Positions 39,901 through 52,600 of a stretch of 64,000 nt of DNA are shown here, in pieces. Every line of letters starts with the position of its first letter. Within the stretch, counting starts at the first letter, position 1. The position numbers and the translations under genes are program-made. Source of the stretch: Axinella damicornis (lineage: Eukaryota; Porifera; Demospongiae; Axinellida; Axinellidae). The notes below the pieces were generated by a model. The model saw nothing but the letters and a program-made list of their open reading frames with translations, had not been told where the DNA came from and ran no database searches. The stretch lies in assembly GCA_963931865.1 (NCBI GenBank), contig OZ007515.1:989506-1053505 (forward strand). Direction: 5' to 3'.

Positions 39901-42900
39901 TCCCTCCCTCCCTCCCTCCCTCCCTCCCTCCCTCCCTCCCTCCCTCCCTCCCTCCCTCCCTCCCCCCCTCCCTCTCCCTCCCTCTCTCCCAGGACTTTGC
40001 TCTGGACCCTGACATCCACAGGATGCATCTGGCAGCCCACCACATGGTCCGGCACCTCACGGCAGGAATGGCCCTCATCACGTGCAGAGAACCCCTCCTA
40101 CTCAGCATCAGCTCCAACCTCAAGAACGCTTTCACCTCTGCTCTCAGGGTACGTGCCTAGCCTCATTCCCGGGAGTGGCCTGGGAATGAGGCTAAGAGTG
40201 AGGCAGCATTGCTCCCAGCAAATGGAAATCTATTCTGTGTCTGTATTAAGCCAGCTATAAAAATGACAGTCTGAAATTGATTTTCAAGGTGCACACTGCC
40301 ATGCAGTGGGGTATCAGTTGTCACACACCTTGAGCCATGTGTGCAAGTGTAGCACATCCTCTAGCCCAAGTGTCTCACGTTACCTGTGGTCACAGTGTAT
40401 GCAAACAAGTGCTGTGGTCTGTTACTTTCAGTATTGCCTGATTGGTTAGTATGTTCCAGTTTTATCTGGAGGGAATGACATGTACCTTTACGGGATGATG
40501 GGACATTGTGTGGGGCTGAGAGTGAGACAATTTGTCTGGGAGCGGCCTTATGGCAGTTCAAGCAGCCATTGCTAACAGAAGCACTAAAACTTCTTAGAAG
40601 ACTGCAATTATTATGCTACAACAACAACAGCTTAATCTGGATGTCTCTGCTCCACTGTGTAAACAGAAACCTCTGTGAGGTTTGAAGCTCAGAAACTACC
40701 CTTTCTACACTAGAAAGGTTCACTGAAGTACATAATGTGGGCATCTGCACAAGTGTGTTAGTGGGGCATAAACAATTACTCCTCTTGAGCTTCACAGACA
40801 GTGTAGCTCGTCTTGACAAACAGAAACCACCACTGGAAATGATTGGAGATAACCGACAAGATCAGTGTTCTACCAATTAAAATAGTGCTTGCTCAAAGCT
40901 CCGAAATAAACAAAGACAAGGTCATACATTCCCAGTATATTTGAGGCTCTGAAATAAACAAAAACAAGCTCATTTCACATTCCCAGTATATTATCAGTCA
41001 TGCCTGATTGGTTAGTTTGTCTTACGAAGCAGCAGATAAACAATTACTCATCTTGCATCTCACGCATATCACCATAAACAGAAACCGCTGGAAAGGACCA
41101 GATACCGAGATCAGCTTTGTGCACCAATTAAGACATTGTGAGCTTGAGGCTCTAAACAACAAACACAAGTGGACTTCACATTCCCAGCTGATAGACGGTC
41201 ATGCAACCTTTTGCCCTTGCTCTGTCTGTCTCAATGAAGTAACATGTGTTGACCTTAGTAAAGCTGAGGTATCGGAACCAGGCATGCTAAATATCTTTAA
41301 GTGTGTGACTCCCCAAAAATAATTTCCACCTCCTAGCCCACCCCCAGCCTTGCTGGTTGTTGTTGCAATGTGGAGAGCAGGGTAGGGCCTGGTATAATTT
41401 GGCAAGAGTCGTGTTGTGCTGTATGTTTGTGCATGGGAATCCAAGATGGCAGGTAACTTCGGAACCGTCACTTGGAATGGTACAGGCCAGACCCTTGGCC
41501 TTCTGAATCTATGAATGTGTACACTGCAAACCACCCTCTGAATGTTATGTCCATGACGGAGGATACCATACTCATGTCCACCTTATATCCTCTCCCTTAC
41601 CTTTCTCCTCCTCCCTCTCTCCCCCTCCTCCTCCACATCTCTCCCAGTCCCCCTCTGAGGAGCTAAAGGTCCTCATAGAGCAAACAGCACACCAGATTGG
41701 TGCTGATAACACAGAGCTGGCGTGTGCCTTCATCCAGAAGACAGCCGTTGAGAAAGCCATCCCTGAAATGGACAAGAGACTAGCTGAGGTGAGGTAGAAA
41801 CCACAGCACTGCGGTGCAGGCAAACAGTGTCACACGTGTGCATATCATGGCCAATCACCAATCTCACTGCAAAGCTACGGCAGCTGTATGCCTCAAAAAT
41901 CTAGTAAAAAACTATAGCAGTTATTTTCTTTACAGAGACCTATATGTTGTATTTCCTCAGGAGTTTGAGCTGCGCAAGCTGGCTCGCAGTGAGGGACGGC
42001 GGTACTGCAACCCCGTGGTGCTCACCTACCAGGCAGAGAGGATGCCGGAGCAGATCAGGCTGAATGTGAGCCGTAGCAGATCACAGTACGATTCAGTTGA
42101 TACTCTGGTGTATGGAGGTCCTCTCCACTAACTTTATCTGTGTCAGCAACTGTTAACTTATCGACCATCTTCTAGTTTAGCCTCGTTCCCAGGCCTCCAC
42201 GCCCAGCTTTTGTCGCTTGCAGTGTGCTTTTTCGTACTGCAAGCGACAAAAAGGTGGGCGTGGAGGCCTGGGAACGAGGCTACTTCTAGTTCATGCCAGC
42301 CATTCTGCAGTACAAGTACAGTTCGTACACCTGATGGTGTTTATAACTGTTGCCCCTGGCCTCATTCCCAGGCTCCCCCTAGCCTCATTCCCAGGTTGCC
42401 CCTGGCCTCATTCCCAGGCTCCCCCTAGCCTCATTCCCAGGCTCCCCCTAGCCTCATTCCCAGGTCGGGCATGTTCTTGCATCACAAGTCAAGTAGACCA
42501 CTTGACCGCCATGGGTTCTGTTAGTTTGTGATGACTGACTGATTTAGTTAAGGTCCTGTTCACTGGAAGGGTAGTTGGAGTAGTGCTGATGGGAAGACCA
42601 AGTGAAGATGTGCTAATGAACCGGGTCAGTTTTTGCTAATTCAATCAGACTCACCAGTGGGATGCTATTGGCTTCTGATGTGTCAAAGTTTATTTCCAAG
42701 GAACACATGCTAAATCGAAGGCAATTGAGGCTTTTCTAATTGCTTTAGTTAAGGTTGAAAGGATTGTTAAGGTTGTGTCAATTGGAGAACTTGTCTGCAT
42801 ACTTTGTAGAACTGCCATTTATGGCATTAGAATTAAATACCAGTAATCAAGGCCAGCCAACCTCATCCCTATCAGTGATGCTGACAGGATGTTTGCTGGT

Positions 42901-45900
42901 AAACAGCAGAGATTGGGGGACCTAACTGAGTCACCAATAGGGGAAGGATACTGATTAGCCTCCCTGGGGCAGTACACGCCAGTGTTGTTACCCTGGGGCA
43001 GTACACGCCAGTGTTGTTATGGTGCATGTGCAACTCCCAATATGCATTTATAAGTGAGCTGTGCCTTATAAGGAGCGACTATGGTAGTTGACGTGGAGAA
43101 AATTAGCCTCGTTCCCAGGCCTTCCACACCTCCAGCTTTTGATCGCTTCCAGTATGCAAAAACAGAGGGGGAAGGCCTGGGGAATCTTCTCACGTGATAC
43201 GCGGCACAGCCGTCATACATCGTCACGCCTCATATCAACAGTCAAAGACATGTACGAGACCGATCTTGCATTCTGCGCTAGCTACGAAGATGGGAAAAGC
43301 GCCAACTGAGAGCTACACCGAGCGTATGAAACATACCCAGGCTACAAGGCATGACTCCAAAAGGCTGCCGAGTGACAAACGTGAAAATGCCCAGCTATGA
43401 CGCAATCTTCCCGTGGAGCGAAAAGACGGCACTATTTGGAGTTTCACCCCTTGTATCACAGCTATCCCTCAGCGGTTTTGCTTCGAACGTGGATATGTTT
43501 TACAGGTAGGACCTACCTCTTCTCTGAAACTTGTTTCAGTTTTCTAGCTTCTCTGTAGCTGTGGATGGGAATGTAAATAAGCCATTGCGTCTAGAATCCG
43601 TGACGTCAGCTGTGCCGCGTATCACGTGAGAAGATTCCACAGGCCTTCCCCCTCCGTTTTTGCATACTGGAAGCGATCAAAAGCTGGAGGTGTGGAAGGC
43701 CTGGGAACGAGGCTAGAGAAAATGGCTACCAGCAGCACCTCAGTGTCTGACAGACTAGACTCTGATGGTGTGCTTCTCCTAGCTGCTCTAGCTCTTCTGT
43801 TGGACAGACTGGAGTTGCCAACAGCTACAGATATCTCATCTGGACTACAGAATTATGTTGTGTAACTTCTAGTGTTTGCAAGGATAATAGCGATCATTGA
43901 GAGCATGATCTGATATATTCTGGAGCATTCTGGAATAGGAGCATCATAGCTTCATCCCTAATCGCTGGTCCCTAATGACATCGCTGGTACCTAATCAGTC
44001 TCGGTCCCAGACCCAAACCAACCCCCGCGCGTGATACTGGAAGTGATCCGTGCTGGTTGGGTCTGGGGCGGAGACTAGTGTCTAATATGCCCTATACGAC
44101 TCTGTTACTCTGTTGATAAAGCCACTGTATCCCATTGTTCTTTAGTAGACTGTCTGGTGCAGCCGTCCTTCTTTAAGTCCTTCTTTTCTTTGGACGGTTT
44201 GTTTTGCCAATAGTCTTGCTACCTTGCTACATTAGTACTTGATTCAGAGCACTCCAGACTTGTGGTTCTATAATAAGTATCATCCATGTTACTAATTATG
44301 GTGTGCTGGCTCTCTTGGTACCGTTGTTCTGACTCCAGCTGCCATTTCTGGTTACCTGGTCATGGCTGTATATGTGCCGGACCACAACATTATGTCATAT
44401 TTCCCCAATGCTTACTTCTGCATGTATTATGTAACCATGGTAACCCAGGTTGGAGGCCCCACCCCCCAGCAGGCTGCAGGGTACGAGGAGTTTGCGCGGT
44501 GCCTTCCCGGGTTCCTCCCCTCCTCCGCAGCAGGAGCCAAGGTGAGGGGTCATTGAAACACAGGACAAGGGAGACTGTCTCATTGTTGGTTGGAGGGAGA
44601 GTCGTATAAACCTGAAGAGGATGACCATGAAGGGTGAACATTGTTGCCATGATTCAGGAAATAGAAGACACTATGTAATACTGAGAGGGTGACCGTGAAG
44701 GAGGTAAAGCTTTGTGCCAGAATTCAGGAAATTAAAGAAATACTAAAAGGGTGTAAATTACACCATAATGTGGATTTTTATAACATCCAAGATGCTTACT
44801 TTTTGGTTGTAGTTTTATTAGCTAAAATCGTTATGTGATCTGTCTTGTTGCCAAACATGCTGGCAAGCCCCACCCAACACCAGTGTTGTCTTTCCCCAAG
44901 CCTTGTCCCTCTCACCATTCCATCTTGACCAGCATCTTGTGACCTCTATTCTCACCTGGTAGGGGTCTGTGCACAGGGGAGAGGGGAGAGGGGAGGGGGA
45001 GAAGGGGAGAAGGGGAGAGGTAGAGAGGAAAGGGAGAGGGGAAGGGGAGAGGGAGAGGGGAAGGGAAGGGGAGAGGGGAAGGGGAGAGGGGAAGGGGAGA
45101 GGGGGAGGGGGAAGGGAGAGGGGAACGGGAGGAGAGGGGGAGGGGGAAGGGAGAGGGAAGGGGAGGGGAAGGGGAGGGGAAGGGGAGAGGGAGAAGGGGA
45201 GGGGAGAGGGAGAGGGGAAGTGGAGAGGGGTGGGTGAAGGGAGAGGGGAAGGGGAGGGGGAGGAGAGAGGGGGAGGGGTGAGTGAGGTGTACATGTATGA
45301 AAGTGCAAGAAATTTGTTTATACAATCATGTATTCACCTCTGCCCGCAGGAGGCCATGTACGGGAAGACTGAGGTGCGTATGTGTGTATGAATTGTAACT
45401 GAAATTTAAGCTAGGTGTGGTCATATGCTCAACCAGTACATTGATACTCTACGTCGGCTGTGATGTGGTTGTGATGTGATCAGTGGGCATCACTGCTGTG
45501 TATGCTACCAAGAGTCGCAAAGTGGTGGAAAATGACAAAGTCATAAGGGTATTCAGGTATGATGGTCACGGAGGTTTAACTACGACCGTGTGAATCTTGT
45601 GTGATCACAGATAGCTTTTTGACTACTGCCGGATTATAGGCTCTGTTGCAGCTGTTGGGAGAGAGACAGTGTGTGCACCCCCTCACACATGCACACATGC
45701 ACCCCCTCACAGTTCGTCCCCAATGAGGACTTCCTCCAGATCCTGCTGAAGTGCATCCAGGAGATCAGCCAGCACCTCCGCACAGCGCTGGCCCCGCCCA
45801 ACAACCCGCACATCCTCATGATGCGCTCCCTCCTCGAGATGACCATGCAGCTGCGCATTACTCAGAACCACCAGAACGTCATCGCACTCTTACAGAAGGT

Positions 45901-48618
45901 ATATAGGTGGGGGAGAAGCGGGTGAAGGGAGGGAGGTAAGAGGAGGGAGTGGGTGGAGGGAGGTGGGTGAGATTGGAGGGGTGGGTGGTTGAGCGAGATG
46001 TGGAGGTGGGGTAGAAAGACCCCCATACTTGAAGTGACTGATAGCGCAATAATCTATTGCGCTACCTAGTTCTACTCCCACCTCCCATTAATGTAAAGCC
46101 CTCCTTCCTCGCAACTCATCCTCCCTGACTGCCATTCAATCAGCAACGGGGAGGTGTGTTTCTTGTTGGAGATATTGAATATGTAAATGGGGAACTGTTG
46201 GGTCGGGGGATCTGGACCTACATGGAGAATGTGTACCGTAACATTGTCATCTAAGATGTCCTGCAAGCAGCTGCGTGCATACGTACGTTGTTTCCGATCT
46301 TACTAGAAATACCTTATGTTTAAGGGAGAGAGGGAGGGTGGGACTGGTTGCTAGGCAACAAAGCAACAAGATGTGTGGCAAGGTAACATTAATGTGTAAT
46401 TCTAGTGGTTTAGACGTACACAACCAGCAACAAGATCTGGAGTAGATCTCAGGGATGGGCAGTGGGGCAGGTGTGCTGCTAGTCTCATTCTGAGGGGATT
46501 CTGGGAATGAGACCCACACTTCATGACACACACACACACCTCCCTAGTCCCTTGAAGGCCTGCTGGAAGGAATGAACCCTCCTCCGAGTGACCCTGAACT
46601 CTTTGTCAGCTTCCGTGACTGCCATCTCCTCATCCTCAAGATGATCCAGGGACCCAGCGGCCTGGGCCCTGACTCGGCCATGCGCCACGTGACCCGGATC
46701 CTGCTGAGTGCCCGGGAGGACATCAAGTACAGCCCCAGGGCAATCATCCTGCTCATCGGGATGCAGATCGTGGACATGAAGATGCTGGATGAGTACCTTG
46801 CTAAGGTGTGTAGCCTCTCACATGTGTTCTCACTGAGAGCCTCACTAGCTTCCAGGTATGCGTCAATTATAGAATTAATCAAAAATTGGCAAGCCAGCAA
46901 AGACAAAGTCCTGTGATCAAAGTTCTGTTTGCTACATGTACACTGCTGCATGTCCACTACCACCGGTTGTGGAGGGCATCCTGAGGCATGCCAACCTCAT
47001 TCCCAGGCCTCCAGTTTTTGATCGCCTATGAAAAACCTGACAGTGTAGAGAGCCTGGGAATGAGGCTAGGCATGCAGCTATCTATAGCACACTAATTTTA
47101 CACTATGCTATGTATCTTGGGCTAGGAATGAGATATGAAGCTGGGATTTGCACCATTGTGATCAGCATGAAGTGAGCTTTCAAACCTACAGCAAAATGAT
47201 GTTCATTTTGCTGTAGGTTGAATTTTGACCCAAAATCATGAAAAACCATGGATTATAGCCTTTGGTCGGGTGCGATTTTTGACAAAAATGTGACCGAAAT
47301 TAAAAATCATTTTAAGGACATCATTTGAAAGCTGATTTTATGCTGACCACAATGGCACAATCCCCAGCTTCATATCTCATTCACATACGTAGTGAAACGT
47401 TCTCTATTCCCAATACTAATTTTGGTTGATTGGTCCATTATTGGCGAAAATGGCGCATCAGCCACCCTATAGAACGGGAGCACTGTTTCTGCCAATTATG
47501 GTTTCATCCCAAATTGGAATGTCAAAATTTGCCAGAAAATGGTGTCCAAATTGTCCCAATTTTGGCCCAAAAACGTGCTTCATTGGTAGAGTTGGGCTGG
47601 TGTGTTCATCAGTGGCATGGTGGTCTTTCTTGCCATGGTGATAGCTGTTACAATTACTCAATGAGCACACTCTCCTAATGGCTATCACTGAGTTTGGGGT
47701 TGCGCCAATTGAGTGAAAAGTCTTGCAAAAAGTGGTGGGAGTGTCTAATTGGTTCTCCTCTCCTCTCTCCCTTCTCCCTCCCAGGCAATTGAGAGTGGTC
47801 GTAATCTGGTGGCCCTAAGCTGCAGTATCAAGCTGGTTAATGCTATTGTGTCGGCGGAGAAGCGTGAGACACCTATCACTGATGTGAGTAGCAATAGTGG
47901 TTAGTGGCTTAGTGCTCTGTCTGACGATCTTCCTCTCTTGCTGAAGCCCACTCATCTGCCTAGTGCCAGTTAACTCTGAGGCTATACTGACTTTGCATCA
48001 CAAGAACTTCCTCTCCATTCCTCCCATCCCACACTGCACACACACCACACACACAACTGCACACACTTCACACACCACACACACCACTGCACACACCACA
48101 CACACCACACACACCACACACACCACACACACCGCACACACCACACACACCGCACATGCCACACACACACCACACACACCACTGCACACATCACACCACC
48201 ACCACACCGCCACTGTACCACCACACACACACACACTATAGAAAGACCTTCTGAAGACCAAGGAGACTCTCTACAGACTGGCAGCCAATGTTAGGCAGCT
48301 TCCAGACAGGTACATGAACCTCCTTGTGAGTAATTACTGTAGCCCCTCTCATTAGCTGCAATCTTCACGCAGGATAAATGTGTATGGCAATGTTCACCTC
48401 CTCTCCTTCCCAGCTCCGCCCAACTGCTGGAGCCATTCCGTGTGAACCACGACATCCAGCTGCTCTCTGGCAGTACGATGATTCCGGGGGTGGGAGGAGT
48501 GGGAGGGATTGGGGAGCTGGATCGCGCCCCCGGAGCCCCCACCCCCATGATGCACATGATGGGAGCATCTGCCGACCTGGAGGACCCACCCGGACTGTTT
48601 GAGAAGGTATGTATGTGT

Positions 48619-48650
<32 letters not shown>

Positions 48651-49657
48651 TGTGTGTGTGTCTGTGAATGAGTGTATGTGTGTGTGTGTGTGTTTGCATC
48701 TGTGTGAGTGTGTGTCTGTGTGTATGTACTGTTGTACATGTATGTGGAGGTAGAACCACACTCTCGGGGCGCAGAGAAGAGGTGAGGGTCATGTTGAACC
48801 TTAGACAGCTCTCGGAAGGACCAGTTGCCCAGCCTCTCAGAGAAGGTGTGGTGGTAGGTATCCTTCTCGATGTCACCCAGGTTGTTGTACTTTCCCCCCA
48901 GTTCGGACACACTTCTGGTAGTTGGCGGCATGAATCAGCTTTCCCATATCACTTCAAGGTCCCCCGCTCCCAAAAAGACCTTGAACTGCGGGAGAGTGGA
49001 TTGGTGTGTTTGTGTGTTTGTGTGTGTACAACATTCGTGATGGTGTCTTTCAACCCTCTCCTCTTCCTCCCCCTCCCCCTACTCTTCCTCCCCCTCCTCT
49101 TCCTCCCCCTCCCCCTCCTCTTCCTCCCCCTCCTCTTCCTCCCCCTCCCCCTCCTCTTCCTCCCCCTCCCCCTCCTCCTCCTCTTCCTCCCCCTCCTCTT
49201 CCTCCCCCTCCTCTTCCTCCCCCTCCTCTTCCTCCCCCTCCTCTTCCTCCCCTATCCCCCTCCTCTTCCCCCCCTCCCCATCCTCTCCCCCTTCCTCTTC
49301 CTCCCCACCTCCTGTTCCTCCTCCCACCTTGTCTCCCCCTGCTCCCACATCCTCTTCCTCCCCTCCTTCCACCTCATCTTCCCCCTGCTTCCACCTCTCT
49401 TCCTCCCTCATCCTCATGCTTTCTATCCCCCCCCCCCCCCCCCCTCTCCCCCCATCCTTTTCCTCCCTCATGCCCCTCTCTCCTTCCTTCCACCCACTTT
49501 GCCCCTCCTCTCCTTCCCCCCTCCTCTTCCTCCCTCCTCATGCCTCCACTCCCCCTCCTCCTGCCTACTCTCCCTCCTCCTCCTGCCCACTCTCCCTCCT
49601 CCCTCCCACCTCCCCTCATGCCTCTTCTCCCTCTCTTCCCCCCTCTCTCCCACCCAC

Positions 49658-49688
<31 letters not shown>

Positions 49689-52600
49689 TTCTCTTCCTTC
49701 CTTCCTCCTGCCTCCTCTTCCCCCCTGCTCCCACCATCTTACACCACAGGTGGAGTACCTGCTCTCCGAGTGGGTGCGACACTTCCACCAGCCAGGCCTA
49801 CTCAGAGAGGGGGACAAGATCTATGCGGCCTATGTTGCCAGAGTGAGTTACCTTTAAAGCTTGAATGTCCATGCTTCACTGTAATACATTGTACCTTTAA
49901 GTGGATTATGCTGCATTTCTCCTCCCTTCTTCCCTCCATCCATCCCTCCCTCCCCCCTCCCTCCCTCCATCCCTCCCTCCCCCCTCCCTCCCTCCCTCCC
50001 TCCTTCCCTCCCTCTCCCTCCCTCCCTCCCTCCCTCCCTCCCTCCCTCCCCCCTCCCTCCCTCCCTCCCTCCCTCCCTCCCTCTCCCTCCCTCCCTCCCT
50101 CCCTCCCTCCCTCCCTCCCTCCCTCCCTCCCTCCCTCCCTCCCTCCCTCCCTCCCTCCCTCCCTCCCTCCCCCAGTTGCAGCAGCAAGGTATCCTCAAGA
50201 GTGATGACCTCATTACGAGGTTTTTCCGCATCAGTGTCGAGATGTGTGTTGACCTGTGCTACAGGACCCTCAATGACCCAGTACGTCAGACCTTTCACCA
50301 GTCTGATGGTTTTCTATTGCTGAACTGTCCCTCCCTCCCACGCTCACACACACACACACACTCACACACAGGCCATCAATTCAACAATGGCGCGTGCAAA
50401 GTGCTATCACACGATGGATGCGTTTGTGAAGCTGGTAGTTGTTCTGGTGAGGTACTCTGGAGATATCACCAACACCGTCACCAAGGTCAACCTCCTCAAC
50501 AAGGTATATGGTTTCCATGTCATTACACCCGACTTCACATAAGACCTCAAGAACAAGGGCTGTCCACGCATATTCAGCTCTCCAATCTAGGCACACCGCT
50601 TTCATGGTGGAGCAGGAGGGAGTGGGTGGAAAGGGGAGGGAGGGAGGGAGAGGGAGGGGGTGGAAGTAGCAAGAGGTGTGATGCATGAGTGTAGTGTGCT
50701 GGACCCATCTGATCATCTGTGTGTCACAACATTTTTGTTTCCTCCCATCCCTTCCATCCCTACCCACCACCCGGGCCACCACCACACACTCCTCCCACCC
50801 CTTCCCATCCCCTCCCACCCCTCCCACCCCCCACCCATCCACTCCCTCCCATTCCTCCACCCCCCTCCCATCCACTCCCTCCCATGCCTCCCATCCCCTC
50901 CCATTCCCTCCCACCCCTCCCATCCCTCCCACCTCCTCCCACCTCCTCCCACCCCTCCCATCCCTCCCATCCCTCCCACCTCCTCCCACCCCCTCCCATC
51001 CCCTCCCCCCTCCACCTCGGACTGCAGGTGCTGGTGACGGTGGCGCACGTGCTCCTCCAGGACCAGGAGACGAAAACGACCGAGTTCCACCAGCTAGCCT
51101 ACCATCGGTTCTTCATCATGCTGCTCAACGACCTCAACGCACCCGACCCAGTCTTTGAAGCCATCAACTTCCCCGTCCTTCACGCATTCAGGTGAGGCTA
51201 TAACTATGACAGATCACTCATTACTGTTACTCACATGACCCTCACCAATCAGATCCCTCAGGAGCAATCACATGACTGTACTTTAAATTGCATATGCACA
51301 CTTTACGATGACCAACGGTTGTTTCAGGTAAATAACTATTACACCAGTTTGTGCATTACAAGGCAAATTAGTTGGCGCACTCGGGCGATATATAACGATC
51401 TCAGGCACGTGATCTCAGGTGGATAATACTAGCCTCGTTCCCAGCCCTTCTATACCTGGAGGTGTAGAAGGCCTGGGAACGAGGCTAGATGATACGCTCA
51501 CCTTCGACTCGTGCAATGACATGCATTATCCCACCCTCGACTGTGCAATGACATGCATTTTCCCACCCTCGACTGTTACTGTGTTGTCCTCATGCAATGA
51601 CATGCATTATCCCACCCTCGACTGTTACTGTGTTGTCCTTGTGCAATGGACTGTAAACTGGTACATATTATTCACAGCCCCCCATTACCACACAGTAACA
51701 CTGTGAGTGAGGCACTTCCTTTGTTGGGTGTCTGTAGGTACTTTTTTGCAAACAGTTATCATCTGAAGAGTTCTGATTGATTATGTCTTTTGAAGTGCTC
51801 TGTTGGCAAACTTTAGTGTGTGGGTGAAGCTTTTCTGCTGCATTTGCTCCTGAACAAGGCTTCAGGTGTAGGGTTGATGGACAGACCTGTTGGAACAAGG
51901 CTTCATGTGCATGGTTGATGGACCTGTTGGTGATGGCATGGCAGTAATTATTGTCTGCAAACACTGCCTGCCTTCTGCTTCAGAAGCTTTGCAATGAAGT
52001 CGTCCAAGTGTCACCCACTCACTCAAAGATTGCATTCAGTGACTTATATTGTCCTTCCTCCCCCTCGCACACACACTTCCTCCTCCTCCTCCTCCTCCTC
52101 CCCCCCTCCTCCCCCCTCCTCCTCCCTCCTCCCCCCTCCTCCTCCCCCCTCCTCCTCCCCCCTCCTCCTCCCCCCTCCCCCTCCCCCCTCTCCCCCTCAT
52201 CCTCCCCCCTCTCCCCCTCACACACACCTCCTCCCAGCCATGTGTACCACCTCATTCGTCCCAGCCGGGCCCCTGGCTTCTCCTACTCCTGGCTGGAGCT
52301 CATCTCACACAGGACCTTCATCGCCAAGCTGCTCCTGCAGACTCCGCAGCAGAAGGTGAGCAGAACTGGGAGGGAGAGGAGTTGGACTCATTCCTGATGC
52401 TCGTTCCTGCCACACTACTCGATAGCTCTTTAGCTAGAACACTGTGTTGCCACTATAACCAGTTCCACTGTAGCCAGGTCCATCCCTGTCCTCCTGCAGG
52501 GCTGGCCGCTGTTCCATCAGCTGCTGATTGACCTCTTCAAGTTCCTGGCCCCCTTCCTACGCAATGCCGAGCTCACTAAACCCACACAGCTGCTCTATAA

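Noticed and set aside
46042..46064. Possible tRNA or snRNA hairpin
   Set aside because: A single perfect stem only; no cloverleaf or conserved boxes.
48668..50204. Pro/Leu-rich ORFs of 280-390 codons
   Set aside because: Translation of CT-rich arrays between CNOT1 exons 48 and 50.
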